Shown: in pieces, positions 1 through 12,075 of the stretch
Layout: every line of letters starts with the position of its first letter
Numbering within the stretch: the stretch's first letter is position 1
NCBI RefSeq assembly: GCF_013408795.1
Contig: NZ_JACCCC010000001.1
Location: forward strand, 1,922,001 to 1,986,000
Direction: 5' to 3'
From: Spinactinospora alkalitolerans
GTDB lineage: Bacteria; Actinomycetota; Actinomycetes; Streptosporangiales; Streptosporangiaceae
DNA: 64,000 bases
Position numbers and translations under genes: made by a program
The notes under the pieces: generated by a model
Seen by the model: only the letters and a program-made list of their open reading frames with translations
Told to the model about the DNA's origin: nothing
Database searches by the model: none

Positions 1-189
1 ACGGCGCGGTCTCCTGAAGGCCCGCGCGGCCGGGCCGTCCCCGCGGTGACAAGACCCACACCCGGGGTGCACAAGAAGAGGCCTTCCGGGCGGTGTCCCG
101 CGCACGGCCGGGATGGCATGATGAGACCCGGCCTTTCAATCGGCGGGAACCCATCCGCATGATTCCACGTTGATCGGTCAGAACAATCA

Positions 190-310
190 GTGAGTGAGGG
201 GAGTATCCCTTCCGCGGCGGTGTCGTCATCACGGATCGCAACGAGGCGAACCCGGTGCCGTCGGCCCGTGGCCGTGCCATGGGCGGGAGAGACCTCCGGT
301 AGCACCCATG
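190..310 (+). ncRNA. Probable yybP-ykoY (manganese) riboswitch upstream of terC
   Basis: The leader of the TerC gene carries GGGGAGTA at 198-205, a GTCGTCATCACG block near 222-233, and a 3' block GGGAGAGACCTCC near 284-296. These match, in order, the conserved parts of the yybP-ykoY element as I remember it, which is a Mn2+ sensor commonly found upstream of terC and other Mn-efflux genes. A short hairpin (309-314 pairing with 326-331) follows and lies just before the Shine-Dalgarno, so it could act as a translational expression platform. The boundaries are approximate, and no covariance model was run. Confidence 0.72.
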
Positions 311-353
311 CCCGTACTTCACAGGCGGGCACCGCAACCGGAGGAGAATCCGT

Positions 354-1367
354 ATGGATGTCCCCATGTGGGTCTGGCTTGTCACGATCGGCGCGATGGT
401 CGTGATCCTGGCCCTGGACCTGGCGATCGTCGACCACCCCTGGAGCAAGAAGTCCGGGCCGAAGGAATTCGGCATGAAGCAGGCCGCGTGGTGGGCGGCC
501 TTCTACATCGGTATCGCGATCGTCTTCGGCTTCGGCGTCTGGTACTTCGCCGGCGCGACCATCGCGGGCGAGTACTTCGCGGGCTTCGTCACCGAGAAGA
601 GCCTCAGCGTCGACAACCTCTTCGTCTTCTACCTGATCATGGGCAGCTTCGCGGTGCCCAAGAAGTACCAGCACGAGGTCCTGCTGGTCGGCATCGTGAT
701 CGCGCTCGTCATGCGCGGCTTCTTCATCGTCATCGGCGCCCAGGCGATCAACGCCTGGAGCGAGGTCTTCTACCTGTTCGGCGCGTTCCTCATCTACACG
801 GCGATCAAGATCGTCCGCGACCACCTCAAGAAGGACGAGGAGGATCAGGACTACACCGACAGCTTCGCGGTGCGGATGGTCCGCAAGGTCTGGCCGGTCA
901 CCGACGACTACCACGGCGCGCACCTGACGGTGAAGCAGAACGGCCGCCGCCACGTCACCCCGATGCTCATGGTCATCGTCGCCATCGGCGTCACCGACCT
1001 GGTGTTCGCGGTCGACTCGATCCCGGCGATCTTCGGCCTCACCCAGGACCCCTACATCGTCTTCACCGCCAACGCCTTCGCCCTGCTGGGCCTGCGGCAG
1101 CTGTACTTCCTGCTGGCCGGGCTGATGGACCGGCTGGCCTTCATCAGCTGGGGCCTGGCCGCCATCATGGTGTTCATCGGCGTCAAGATGATCCTGCACG
1201 CGCTGCACGAGAACGGCGTGCACGTGCCCGAGATCGGTATCGGCCTGTCCCTGACCGTGATCCTGGGTGTGATGACCGTCACCATCGTCGCGAGCCTGCT
1301 GAGGTCCAAGGGCGGCGGGAAGAAGGAGCCGACGGGGGAGAAGACCGGCCCCGGCGCCCCCTTCTGA
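354..1367 (+). CDS. TerC-family integral membrane protein (likely metal, probably Mn, exporter)
   Basis: This 337-residue polytopic membrane protein has at least seven hydrophobic segments. It contains the two TerC hallmark acidic motifs inside membrane segments: SVDNLF (Asp87) and FAVDSIPA (Asp221). A charged cytoplasmic loop lies between them (about 155-200), and the C-terminus is Lys/Gly-rich. TerC relatives in bacteria export Mn2+ and help metallate secreted enzymes. The probable Mn riboswitch in the leader supports a manganese role here over tellurite resistance. The start ATG has a strong GGAGGAG ribosome site. A second in-frame ATG four codons downstream is possible. The product name is confident at family level; the substrate is an inference. 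Confidence 0.93.
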   Translation: MDVPMWVWLVTIGAMVVILALDLAIVDHPWSKKSGPKEFGMKQAAWWAAFYIGIAIVFGFGVWYFAGATIAGEYFAGFVTEKSLSVDNLFVFYLIMGSFAVPKKYQHEVLLVGIVIALVMRGFFIVIGAQAINAWSEVFYLFGAFLIYTAIKIVRDHLKKDEEDQDYTDSFAVRMVRKVWPVTDDYHGAHLTVKQNGRRHVTPMLMVIVAIGVTDLVFAVDSIPAIFGLTQDPYIVFTANAFALLGLRQLYFLLAGLMDRLAFISWGLAAIMVFIGVKMILHALHENGVHVPEIGIGLSLTVILGVMTVTIVASLLRSKGGGKKEPTGEKTGPGAPF

Positions 1368-1403
1368 AGAGCGGGCCGTCCGGATTCCCGGACGACCCTC
1401 TCC

Positions 1404-1426
1404 TCGAACGGCTGTTCGGTTATAGT
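1404..1426 (+). promoter_or_regulatory. LexA (SOS) box overlapping the uvrA promoter
   Basis: TCGAAC-GGCT-GTTCGG at 1404-1419 matches the actinobacterial/Bacillus-type LexA operator CGAAC-N4-GTTCG in both half-sites. It is followed at once by TATAGT at 1421-1426, a good -10 hexamer. LexA bound here would cover the promoter, consistent with DNA-damage induction of uvrA. Confidence 0.8.
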
Positions 1427-1458
1427 GAAGCGTCCGCCGGGTTCCCGGCGGGCGCTTC
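1427..1458 (+). terminator. Strong hairpin in the terC-uvrA gap
   Basis: Arms 1427-1441 and 1444-1458 pair over about 14 bp with one G-U pair. No T-run follows. It sits right after the predicted uvrA -10 box, so it would lie at the 5' end of the uvrA transcript, or it could end terC read-through. Confidence 0.5.
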
Positions 1459-1647
1459 GCGCGCCGGAGGCGGAAGTTTCCGGCGCTTCGAGTCGTTACT
1501 GTTAGAGGCCGAGCGCCGCACGACGGCCCAAGCGCGGTATCCGTCCCCATGGCCGTCGGTGCAGGCCACACCTTGCGCGGCAGCCAGGAGCCGGGGTCCG
1601 GCACGCCCTCACCGCGTGGTGCCGATGCCGAAGGGGTTGATGGGAGC

Positions 1648-4482
<2,835 letters not shown>

Positions 4483-4779
4483 AGCCAATGCTGCTCGGTC
4501 AGGCGCTGCGCGGTATTTGCCGAGGGGCGTTGCGGGTCCGCTGCTCCCTTTGGCCGGAGTCTGCGGGAGGCAGGCCGACCGCAGCCTTTGCGGCCTTGTT
4601 CGAGTACAGGGAGACCTGTGGACACCGGTCGGCATCGGTCCGGCGAACCTCGACTTCACGGCATCGCCTCTGGAGCGCGCTCGGCCGGGCCCGTCCCCGC
4701 GGGCGTCGGCGTTCGCGCGCGGCCGGTCTAAGGTGGTGGCAGCACCGCAGTACCCCACCTCCGTCGGAAACGAGGACGC

Positions 4780-5322
4780 ATGGACCACGCCCGCGCGGGG
4801 CGCAGCGCCCCTCTCGGCGCCCTCCGGCCGGCGCCGCTCGGAGCGCGGTTCGCGGCGAGGCTGGTCGACCTGGTCATCCTGGCCGGCATCGCCGCGCTCG
4901 TGGCGAGCGCGGCCGTGCGGGCCCTGCCCGGCGGGTGGACGCCGACCGGGCTGTCCCTGCCGGTCGGCATCGCACTGTCGGCGGTGACGTTCGCCGTCTA
5001 CCTGGCCTACGAGGTCGGGTTCACGATGCTGCACGGCGGGACGCCCGGCAAGCGCCTCTTCGGCCTGTCCGTCGCCGCGCACGGCGGCGGCGCGGACCCG
5101 GCGGGCGGGCGGCCCGGCCCTTTCGCGCTGGTCAAGCGCTCCGGCGTGCTGTACGCGTCGGTGCTGTTCAACTACGTCCCCGTGCTGGGGCTGCTCGCCC
5201 TGGTGCTGTCGGTGTTCGCGGTGGTCTCGGCCGTCCTGGACCGGTCCTCGCACCGCGGCCTGCACGACGGCTTCGCCGGTACCGTGGTGGTGACCGGGCG
5301 TGCACGCTCGGTACCGTCATAG
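4780..5322 (+). CDS. RDD-family membrane protein (first of three)
   Basis: This is a 180-residue RDD-domain protein. The N-terminal region has LGARFAARLVDLVILAGIAAL, the typical R..D start of the first membrane helix. It is followed by a second hydrophobic segment, the loop GGTPGKRLFGL, and a third hydrophobic segment near 115-145. The function of RDD proteins is mostly unknown; some are implicated in ion transport. It is followed 70 bp later by a second RDD gene and then a third, all on the same strand. The family assignment is confident and the role is open. Confidence 0.85.
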   Translation: MDHARAGRSAPLGALRPAPLGARFAARLVDLVILAGIAALVASAAVRALPGGWTPTGLSLPVGIALSAVTFAVYLAYEVGFTMLHGGTPGKRLFGLSVAAHGGGADPAGGRPGPFALVKRSGVLYASVLFNYVPVLGLLALVLSVFAVVSAVLDRSSHRGLHDGFAGTVVVTGRARSVPS

Positions 5323-5392
5323 GGCACGCCATGAGCGCGCAGGCGCGGCGCCCCGTTCCCTCTTCCCGGTCCCGTAGGAGGTCCGTGCGTTC

Positions 5393-6112
5393 ATGAGCCA
5401 CCCCCCGCCCTGGAACGACGGTGGAGGCGTTCCCCGGTACAGCGGGCCTTCCGTCGGCGGCGATCCCGGATCCACCCGCGCGGGCGGGGTCGGCCACCGG
5501 CCGCCGCCCTACCAGCCGCCGCCCGAGGCCGGCGGCACCGGCACCTTCGTGCCGCCCTACCGGTCCCCCTACGCCGGGCCCGCGCCGGACGGCGGGCCGG
5601 GGCGGCCCTCCTCGCCCGCGCCGGCGGAGTGGTGGCAGCGGGCGGTCGCCCGGCTCATCGACGCAGGGGCCCTGCTGATTCCGGCGACGGTGCTGGGACT
5701 CATCGCCGGCCTGCTCTGGGCCGGCACGGACGCGCTCCTCGGGGCGTCGAGCTCCTCGGTCGAACGGGGCTTCTGGATCATCTACAGCATCACCTGGTTC
5801 CTGCTCGTCGGCGCCTACGACGCCGTCTGCGTGACGGTGTGGGGCCGCACCCTCGGCAAGCAGGTGATGCGGATCCGGGTGGCGGCCATCGGGGGTTCGG
5901 GCCGCCCGGGCGAGATCCCGATCGCCGCGGTGCTGGCCAGGGCCGCGGTCTTCAACGTCCTGTACCTCTTCGTCTGGGCCCATTTCGTGGTCCAGGTGCT
6001 GCTGAGCCTGGCCGGTCTCGTCTTCTTCTGCCTGTGGCCCCTGTGGGACCGGCCGCACCGGCAGGGGATCCACGACAAGATCGCCCGCACCGTCGTGCTC
6101 CGCGCCGACTGA
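5393..6112 (+). CDS. RDD-family membrane protein with proline-rich N-terminus (second of three)
   Basis: This 239-residue protein begins with about 75 residues rich in Pro, Gly and Tyr (MSHPPPWNDGGG...), likely a disordered cytoplasmic tail. An RDD domain follows: EWWQRAVARLIDAGALLIP, then VWGRTLGKQVMRIRV, then hydrophobic segments to the end, with DRPHRQGIHDKIARTVV near the C-terminus. An AGGAGG ribosome site precedes the ATG. It is a paralogue of its neighbours on both sides, and the EWWQR...ARxxD motif is shared closely with the third copy. The function is not known. Confidence 0.87.
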   Translation: MSHPPPWNDGGGVPRYSGPSVGGDPGSTRAGGVGHRPPPYQPPPEAGGTGTFVPPYRSPYAGPAPDGGPGRPSSPAPAEWWQRAVARLIDAGALLIPATVLGLIAGLLWAGTDALLGASSSSVERGFWIIYSITWFLLVGAYDAVCVTVWGRTLGKQVMRIRVAAIGGSGRPGEIPIAAVLARAAVFNVLYLFVWAHFVVQVLLSLAGLVFFCLWPLWDRPHRQGIHDKIARTVVLRAD

Positions 6113-6237
6113 CCCGGCCGGGGCGGCCGACGCCACCCCGGCCGCGCCGGTGCACCGCGATTTGGCCGGACATCGGCCGGGCATGGAATGCTGATCAACC
6201 GAAACACGCCTACGACCACCACGAGGTTCGGGGACCC

Positions 6238-7086
6238 ATGAACTACCCACCGCCGCCACCGCCCAACCAGCCGCCCGAGGGCGGTGGATACGGCAACCAG
6301 GGGCCCTATCCGCCGCCTCCGGGGCAGCAGCCGCCGCCCGGTTCGGGACCGCAGCCGCCCTACGGGCCGGGGCCCCAGCAGCCTTACGGTCCCGGCCCGC
6401 AGCAGCCCCCGCAGCAGCCCCCGCAGGGGCCTCCGCCCGGCGCCCACCCCGGCTACCCGGGCCAGGGGGCCCCGCCGCCCGGACCGCAGGGCGGCTACGG
6501 CCCGCCGCAGGGCGCCCCCTACGGCGGGCAGCCCTACGGGGGCCACGGGGCCCCGGGCGGCGGTCAGCGGCTCGCCGAGTGGTGGCAGCGCCTGGTCGCG
6601 CGGATCGTGGACGGCGTGATCGTCGGTGTCCCGCTCGGGATCATCAACGGCGTCCTGGGCCTGCTGTTCTTCACGGCCGCCATGTCGCCGGTCGAGGTCG
6701 ACCCCAGCACCGGCGAGGTCACCGGGGGTGTGTCGACGTGGGGTACCGTCGCCGTCACCATCGTCATGTTCCTGCTCGCTTCGGCCGCCGCCCTGCTGTA
6801 CGAGGGCCTGTGCCTGTCCAAGTGGGGCGCGACCGTGGGCAAGCGGCTCCTGAGCCTGCGCGTCGTCCCACTCGACGGCGCGCGGCAGGAGGGCCTGCCC
6901 TCCGCAACGGCGTTCCTGCGCGCCGGCGCCTGGTGGGTCTACCTCCCGCTGATGTTCGTCCCGGTCGTCAGCTGGATCGTCTGGCTGTACCCGCTGCTCA
7001 ACGGGCTGTGGCCGCTGTGGGACCAGCCGAACCGGCAGTCGCTCAACGACAAGATCGCCAAGACCGTCGTCGTGCAGGCCGGGTAG
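6238..7086 (+). CDS. RDD-family membrane protein with long Pro/Gln/Gly-rich N-terminus (third of three)
   Basis: This is a 282-residue protein from the ATG at 6238 (MNYPPPPPP...). Residues 1 to about 110 are a low-complexity Pro/Gly/Gln/Tyr region with repeated PYGPGPQQP units. The RDD domain follows: EWWQRLVARIVDGVIVGVP, a second membrane segment, then KWGATVGKRLLSLRVVPLDG, a hydrophobic stretch near 230-250, and DQPNRQSLNDKIAKTVVVQ at the end. It is most similar to the preceding gene, suggesting tandem duplication with drift of the tail. An open frame continues upstream but overlaps the previous gene, so the later ATG is preferred. Confidence 0.87.
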   Translation: MNYPPPPPPNQPPEGGGYGNQGPYPPPPGQQPPPGSGPQPPYGPGPQQPYGPGPQQPPQQPPQGPPPGAHPGYPGQGAPPPGPQGGYGPPQGAPYGGQPYGGHGAPGGGQRLAEWWQRLVARIVDGVIVGVPLGIINGVLGLLFFTAAMSPVEVDPSTGEVTGGVSTWGTVAVTIVMFLLASAAALLYEGLCLSKWGATVGKRLLSLRVVPLDGARQEGLPSATAFLRAGAWWVYLPLMFVPVVSWIVWLYPLLNGLWPLWDQPNRQSLNDKIAKTVVVQAG

Positions 7087-7145
7087 TCCGCCCCGGCGGA
7101 CCCGCCCCTCGGCGTCCGTGCGGTGCCGGGGCGCTCCCAGTCCGG

Positions 7146-7162
7146 TACTACAGTTCGTAGTA
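7146..7162. promoter_or_regulatory. BlaI/CopY-like dyad upstream of the Rieske gene
   Basis: The sequence TACTAC-AGTTC-GTAGTA is a perfect 6-bp inverted repeat placed 38 bp upstream of the Rieske start codon. It resembles the TACTAC/ACTACA...TGTAGT-type dyads bound by BlaI/MecI/CopY winged-helix repressors. A near copy (13 of 17 bases) lies upstream of ctaB at 54198-54214. No blaI-like gene is in the window. The regulator identity is inferred. Confidence 0.55.
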
Positions 7163-7200
7163 GTGGATTTTTTCCCGGTCGAACGAAAGGGAGCCGCGTC

Positions 7201-7626
7201 ATGACAGCGGGGACGCCGTGTGCCTGTGGGATGAGTCGGCGGCGGCTGCTGGGCGCCGCGGGGGCGGCCGGGGCGGCCGCCCTGGGGGCCGGCGCCTGCG
7301 CCGGCCCCGGCGACGATCCCCAGCCGCAGGACAAGCTGCACGGCACGGTGATCGCGCGCACCGATGACGTGCCCGTGGGCGGCGGCACGGTCGTCATCGA
7401 CGCCAAGCTCGTCGTCACCCAGCCGCAGAAGGGCGAGTTCAAGGCGTTCAGCGCCGTGTGCACGCACGCCGGCTGCACGGTGCAGGAGGTCGAGGACAAC
7501 ATCCACTGCCTGTGCCACGGCAGCGAGTTCGACATCGGGACCGGCGACGCGGTGGGCGGCCCGGCCGGCGAGCCGCTGGAGCCCTTTGAGGTGCGGATCG
7601 AGGGCGCCGACATCATCCTGGTGTGA
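7201..7626 (+). CDS. Tat-exported Rieske 2Fe-2S protein
   Basis: This 141-residue protein has an N-terminal twin-arginine signal (MSRRRLLGAA, residues 11-20) and a hydrophobic stretch ending in a lipobox-like GAGAC (Cys33), so it may be an exported Tat lipoprotein. The C-terminal Rieske fold shows the cluster motifs CTHAGC (Cys87, His89) and CLCHGS (Cys103, His106), with Cys92 and Cys105 placed for the usual disulphide. It is too small to be the bc1-complex subunit QcrA and belongs to the small ubiquinol-cytochrome c reductase-like secreted Rieske group. The redox partner is unknown. A GAAAGGGAG site precedes the ATG, and a dyad operator lies just upstream. Confidence 0.9.
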   Translation: MTAGTPCACGMSRRRLLGAAGAAGAAALGAGACAGPGDDPQPQDKLHGTVIARTDDVPVGGGTVVIDAKLVVTQPQKGEFKAFSAVCTHAGCTVQEVEDNIHCLCHGSEFDIGTGDAVGGPAGEPLEPFEVRIEGADIILV

Positions 7627-7694
7627 GCCGGGACGCGAAGGGGGCGCGCGGCCCGCACGTCCCCTTCTCACGCCGGAGACGCCGCTGCGGGCGC

Positions 7695-8816
7695 TCAGCC
7701 CTCCTCGGTGCTTCCGTTGGCCCTGGAGGGCTCGGCGCGGCGGAAGGCCGAGGTCGGCCACCTCGCCGCGTAGGCGTTCTCCTCGTCGCCGGCGAACTCG
7801 GTGCGGTGGCGCGGCAGCGCCTGCGGGTAGTTCTCGGTGATGTAGGCGACCATGTGCTCGCGCACGTCGCAGCACAGGTCCCACTGCGCGTCGGTGTCGG
7901 CGGTGGTGACCACCACCCGCACCTCGATCAGGCCGTTCTCCAGGACGTCGGTGGCCTGCAGCGACCAGCGGCGGCCGTCCCACAGCGGGTGGTTGGTGAC
8001 GTAGGAGCCGACCTCCTCCCGCAGCTTCTCGATCGGCACCTCCCAGTCGACCCGGAACATCACCTTGCCCGTGACCTGGCTGCCGTGCTTGGTCCAGTTC
8101 TCGAACGGGTGGTTGGTGAAGTGCGAGACCGGCAGCACCAGCCGGCGCTCGTCCCAGATCCGGACGATGACGTTGGTGAGGCTGAGCTCCTCGATGCGGC
8201 CCCACTCGCCTTCGACGACCACGACGTCGTTGATCCGCAGCGCGTCGCTGAACGCCAGCTGCAGCCCGGCGAACAGGTTGCCCAGCGTGGACTGGGCGGC
8301 CACGCCGGCGACGATGCCGATCAGACCGGCGGACGTCAGCAGCCCGGCGCCCAGCGGTTTGACGGAGTCGAACGTGAACAGGATCGCGGCGACGGCGAGG
8401 ACGCCGATGACCGTGGCGACCACCCGGCGCAGCAGTTTGACCTGGGTCTGGATCCGGCGCGACTTGCGGTCGGTGTCGGCGTTCTTGACCGAGAGTTTGT
8501 CCAGGACCGTGTCGGTGACCGCGTAGGCGACGGTCAGGGCCAGCCAGGTCAGCGACGCGATCAGCGCGATCAGCATCCCGTGCCGGAAGGCCAGGTACCA
8601 GCTCCAGTCGTCGAACGCCCGGCTGTCGGGGAGGGCGATGTTCGCGCCGACGACGATCGCCGCAGCGTAGGCGGAGGCGCGGCAGCGTTTCACCAGCGGC
8701 CCGGCGACGCGCCAGACCTTCGACAGCTGGTGGGTCAGCAGCCAGTGCACCGCGGAGACGAGTGACACCGAGACGACGATGCTGACGCCCAGGGCAATCC
8801 AAGATGCGAGCGGCAC
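7695..8816 (-). CDS. Mechanosensitive ion channel, MscS family
   Basis: This 373-residue protein starts with GTG. Hydrophobic segments lie at about residues 3-25, 50-62, 78-98 and 132-150. They are followed by the MscS pore helix region (GLIGIVAGVAAQSTLGNLFAGLQLAF) and the beta domain motif ALRINDVVVVEGEWGRIEEL, ending in a soluble cytoplasmic domain. MscS channels open under membrane tension to release solutes during osmotic down-shock. It is transcribed convergently with the Rieske gene, with 68 bp between the two stop codons, and divergently from uvrC. Confidence 0.9.
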   Translation of the reverse strand: MPLASWIALGVSIVVSVSLVSAVHWLLTHQLSKVWRVAGPLVKRCRASAYAAAIVVGANIALPDSRAFDDWSWYLAFRHGMLIALIASLTWLALTVAYAVTDTVLDKLSVKNADTDRKSRRIQTQVKLLRRVVATVIGVLAVAAILFTFDSVKPLGAGLLTSAGLIGIVAGVAAQSTLGNLFAGLQLAFSDALRINDVVVVEGEWGRIEELSLTNVIVRIWDERRLVLPVSHFTNHPFENWTKHGSQVTGKVMFRVDWEVPIEKLREEVGSYVTNHPLWDGRRWSLQATDVLENGLIEVRVVVTTADTDAQWDLCCDVREHMVAYITENYPQALPRHRTEFAGDEENAYAARWPTSAFRRAEPSRANGSTEEG

Positions 8817-9059
8817 GGGAACGATGCCCCCTTATGACTAGATGCAGGTAGACGAACGCCGGGTATCGAACACAACTTAGGCCATGTGGATACCGAATCG
8901 TGACGTTTGGGGGTGTGGGTTAGCGCATGGGGACCGTCGGCGGCCGCCGCGGGCTCCTCCGCCCCACCTAACCGTAGACCGCCGCTCCTCACCCGGGGAG
9001 CGGCCATGGATCTGGCCTCGAGGTGCGAGATGTCTGTCCCGGCCACCACAATGGGAGCC

Positions 9060-11132
9060 ATGGCAGCCCAACCCCACCTGCGGCCCGAGCCCGGCTCGAT
9101 CCCCACCTCGCCGGGGGTGTACCGGTTCCGCGACGCCCACGGCCGCGTCATCTACGTCGGCAAGGCCAAGAACCTGCGGTCGCGGCTGTCCTCCTACTTC
9201 CAGGACTTCGCCGGCCTGCACCCGCGCACCCAGACCATGGTCTCCACGGCGGCCGACGTGGACTGGACGGTGGTGGGCACCGAGGTCGAGGCGCTGCAGT
9301 TGGAGTACTCCTGGATCAAGGAGTACGATCCGCGCTTCAACGTGCGCTACCGCGACGACAAGAGCTACCCCTACCTGGCGATCACCCTCAACGAGGAGTT
9401 CCCGCGGGTGCAGGTCATGCGCGGCGCCAGGCGCAAGGGCGTGCGCTACTTCGGGCCCTACTCCCACGCCTGGGCCATCCGCGAGACCGTCGACCTGCTG
9501 CTGCGGGTCTTCCCGGTGCGCACCTGCTCGACCGGGGTGTTCAAGCGGGCGCGCTCCAGCGGCCGGCCCTGCCTGCTGGGCTACATCGACAAGTGCTCGG
9601 CGCCGTGCGTCGGCCGCGTCGACCCGCAGGAGCACCGCGCCCTCGCCGAGGACTTCTGCGCGTTCATGGCCGGCGACACCGGCCGGTTCATCCGGACCCT
9701 GGAGCAGCGGATGCGCGACTCCGCCGTCGAGCAGGAGTACGAGCGCGCCGCCCGCATCCGCGACGACATCCAGGCGCTGCGCACGGCGCTGGAGAAGCAG
9801 TCGGTGGTGCTCAGCGACAGCACCGACTGCGACGTCATCGCCTTCGCCGAGGACCCCCTGGAGGCGGCGGCCCAGGTGTTCTACGTGCGGGGCGGGCGCA
9901 TCAGGGGCAGGCGCGGCTGGGTCGTGGACAAGGTCGAGGACGTCGACACCGGCCAGCTCGTCGAGCAGTTCCTGGCCCAGACCTACGGCGGGCTCGCCCC
10001 CGAGGGCGCCGGGCGGGCCCCCGACGGAGCCGCCGCCGCGATCCCCCGCGAGGTGCTGGTCTCGGCGCCGCCCGCCGACCCCGAGGCGGTCACCGCCTGG
10101 CTCAGCGAGCACCGCGGCGCGCGCGTGGAGGTGCGGGTGCCCCAGCGGGGCGACAAGCGGACGCTGCTGGATACCGTGGCCAAGAACGCCGAGCAGGCGC
10201 TGGCGCGGCACAAGACCCAGCGCGCGAGCGACCTGACCACCCGCAGCAAGGCCCTGGCCGACATCGCCGAGGCGCTCGGCCTCGACCAGGCGCCCCTGCG
10301 CATCGAGTGCTACGACATCTCCAACCTGCAGGGCGAGAACGTGGTGGCGTCCATGGTGGTGTTCGAGGACGGCATGGCGCGCAAGTCGGAGTACCGGCGC
10401 TTCAGCATCCGGGGCAGCGGCTCCGGCGGCGCCGAGCAGAACGACGTCGCGGCGATGCACGAGGTCATCAGCCGCAGGTTCACCCGCTACCTGGAGGAGA
10501 GCCAGCGCTCGGGCGAGCTCGCCCGGATGGGGGAGGCCGCGGAGGCGCCGCCGGGCGGTGCGCCGCCCGCGGACGCGGCCGGTTCCGGCGGCGATCCGGC
10601 CACCGCGCCCGCGCCGCCGGCCAAATTCGCATATCCTCCCAACCTGGTGGTCGTCGACGGTGGCCGGCCCCAGGTCCAGGCGGCCCGCCGGGCCCTGGAC
10701 GAGCTGGGCATCGACGACGTCTCGGTGTGCGGGCTGGCCAAGCGGCTGGAAGAGGTGTGGCTGCCCGAGGAGGAGGACCCGGTCATCCTGCCGCGCGCGA
10801 GCGAGGGCCTCTACCTGCTGCAGCGGGTGCGCGACGAGGCGCACCGGTTCGCCATCACCTACCACCGCCAGAAGCGGGCCAAGGCGCTCACCTCCAGCGC
10901 CCTGGACGAGGTGCCCGGCCTGGGCCCCGCCCGCCGTACCGCGCTGCTGCGCCATTTCGGGTCGCTGCGCCGGCTGGCCGCGGCCTCGGTCGAGGAGATC
11001 ACCGAGGTCCCGGGCGTCGGCCGGCGAACCGCCGAGACCATCGCGGCGCTGCTGGCCGGGACCGGCGATACTGGCGGCCACACGACCGCGCACCACCCAT
11101 CAGACGAGGGCGAGCGAGACCATGGGGGATGA
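9060..11132 (+). CDS. uvrC: Excinuclease ABC subunit C (UvrC)
   Basis: UvrC makes both incisions in nucleotide excision repair. The 690 residues contain, in order, an N-terminal GIY-YIG nuclease ([26 protein letters not shown] near 16-40), a UVR domain ([16 protein letters not shown] near 226-241), an RNase H-like nuclease core ([16 protein letters not shown] near 420) and two helix-hairpin-helix motifs at the C-terminus ([17 protein letters not shown] and [16 protein letters not shown]). An Ala/Pro-rich insert (about 495-520) lies within the RNase H-like half. I chose the ATG giving [15 protein letters not shown] as it is closest to the conserved start; an ATG ten codons upstream is an alternative. 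rapZ starts 4 bp after its stop. Confidence 0.97.
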   Translation: MAAQPHLRPEPGSIPTSPGVYRFRDAHGRVIYVGKAKNLRSRLSSYFQDFAGLHPRTQTMVSTAADVDWTVVGTEVEALQLEYSWIKEYDPRFNVRYRDDKSYPYLAITLNEEFPRVQVMRGARRKGVRYFGPYSHAWAIRETVDLLLRVFPVRTCSTGVFKRARSSGRPCLLGYIDKCSAPCVGRVDPQEHRALAEDFCAFMAGDTGRFIRTLEQRMRDSAVEQEYERAARIRDDIQALRTALEKQSVVLSDSTDCDVIAFAEDPLEAAAQVFYVRGGRIRGRRGWVVDKVEDVDTGQLVEQFLAQTYGGLAPEGAGRAPDGAAAAIPREVLVSAPPADPEAVTAWLSEHRGARVEVRVPQRGDKRTLLDTVAKNAEQALARHKTQRASDLTTRSKALADIAEALGLDQAPLRIECYDISNLQGENVVASMVVFEDGMARKSEYRRFSIRGSGSGGAEQNDVAAMHEVISRRFTRYLEESQRSGELARMGEAAEAPPGGAPPADAAGSGGDPATAPAPPAKFAYPPNLVVVDGGRPQVQAARRALDELGIDDVSVCGLAKRLEEVWLPEEEDPVILPRASEGLYLLQRVRDEAHRFAITYHRQKRAKALTSSALDEVPGLGPARRTALLRHFGSLRRLAAASVEEITEVPGVGRRTAETIAALLAGTGDTGGHTTAHHPSDEGERDHGG

Positions 11133-11136
11133 CCAG

Positions 11137-12021
11137 ATGACCAACAGCCTCGGTGGGGAGCTTCCGCCCGAGATCGTCGTCGTCACGGGCATGTCGGGGG
11201 CCGGGCGCAGCACGGCGGCGCGGGCGCTGGAGGACCTCGACTGGTTCGTCGTCGACAACCTGCCGCCGGGGCTGCTGCCCACCATGATCGACCTGGCGGG
11301 CCGCACGCAGGGCGCGGTGCCCCGCGTCGCCGCCGTCGTCGACGTGCGCAGCCTGGCCTTCACCGAGGACCTGCTCTCGACCGTCGAGGAGCTGCGCCTG
11401 CGCGGCATCGCGGCGCGCGTGGTGTTCCTGGAGGCCGGCGACGAGGCGCTGGTGCGCCGGTTCGAGGCGGTGCGCCGCCCGCACCCGCTGCAGGGCGACG
11501 GCCGGCTCACCGACGGCATCGCCCGCGAGCGCGAGCTGCTGCGCGCGGTCCGTGGCGAGGCCGACCTCGTCATCGACACCTCCCAGCTCAACGTGCACCA
11601 GCTCAAGGCCAAGGTCATCGGCTTCTTCGGAGAGGCCGAAGAGGCCCACCTGCGGGCCAACGTCGTCTCCTTCGGGTTCAAGTACGGGCTCCCCGTGGAC
11701 GCCGACATCGTCATGGACTGCCGCTTCCTGCCCAATCCGCACTGGGTGCCGGAGCTGCGCCCGCTGACCGGCCGCGACGCCCCGGTCCGCGAATACGTGC
11801 TGGCCCAGCGCGGCGCCAAGGAGCTCCTCGACGCCTACACCGAGGTCCTGCGCCTGCTGGTCTCCGGCTACCTGCGCGAGGGCAAGCACTACATGACGCT
11901 GGCCGTGGGGTGCACCGGCGGCAAGCACCGCAGCGTCGCGATGGCCGAGCAGTTCGGCGACCGCATGCGGGAGGAGGGCCTGGAGGTCCACGTCGTCCAC
12001 CGCGACCTCGGGCGGGAGTAG
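11137..12021 (+). CDS. rapZ: RNase adapter / nucleotide-binding protein RapZ (YvcJ)
   Basis: This 294-residue P-loop protein has Walker A GMSGAGRST (Arg replacing the usual Lys, common in actinobacterial members as I recall) near residue 16. The C-terminal RapZ domain holds the conserved VGCTGGKHRSVAMAEQ. In enterobacteria RapZ steers RNase E to the sRNA GlmZ and so controls glucosamine-6-phosphate synthase; in Gram-positives it binds nucleotides and works near YvcK. The ATG has an ideal GGGGGA site 7 bp away that overlaps the uvrC stop, suggesting translational coupling. Another ATG 15 bp upstream (11122) is possible. Confidence 0.94.
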   Translation: MTNSLGGELPPEIVVVTGMSGAGRSTAARALEDLDWFVVDNLPPGLLPTMIDLAGRTQGAVPRVAAVVDVRSLAFTEDLLSTVEELRLRGIAARVVFLEAGDEALVRRFEAVRRPHPLQGDGRLTDGIARERELLRAVRGEADLVIDTSQLNVHQLKAKVIGFFGEAEEAHLRANVVSFGFKYGLPVDADIVMDCRFLPNPHWVPELRPLTGRDAPVREYVLAQRGAKELLDAYTEVLRLLVSGYLREGKHYMTLAVGCTGGKHRSVAMAEQFGDRMREEGLEVHVVHRDLGRE

Positions 12022-12075
12022 CGGCGCAACGGGGGCCGCACCAGCACGAGTGGCCAAGTGCGGTGGTCGTCCATA

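Noticed and set aside
1-17. Possible 3' end of an upstream gene (TGA at 15-17)
   Set aside because: Five codons are too few to support a reading frame. A GC-rich inverted repeat after it might be that gene's terminator, but this cannot be judged from the window.
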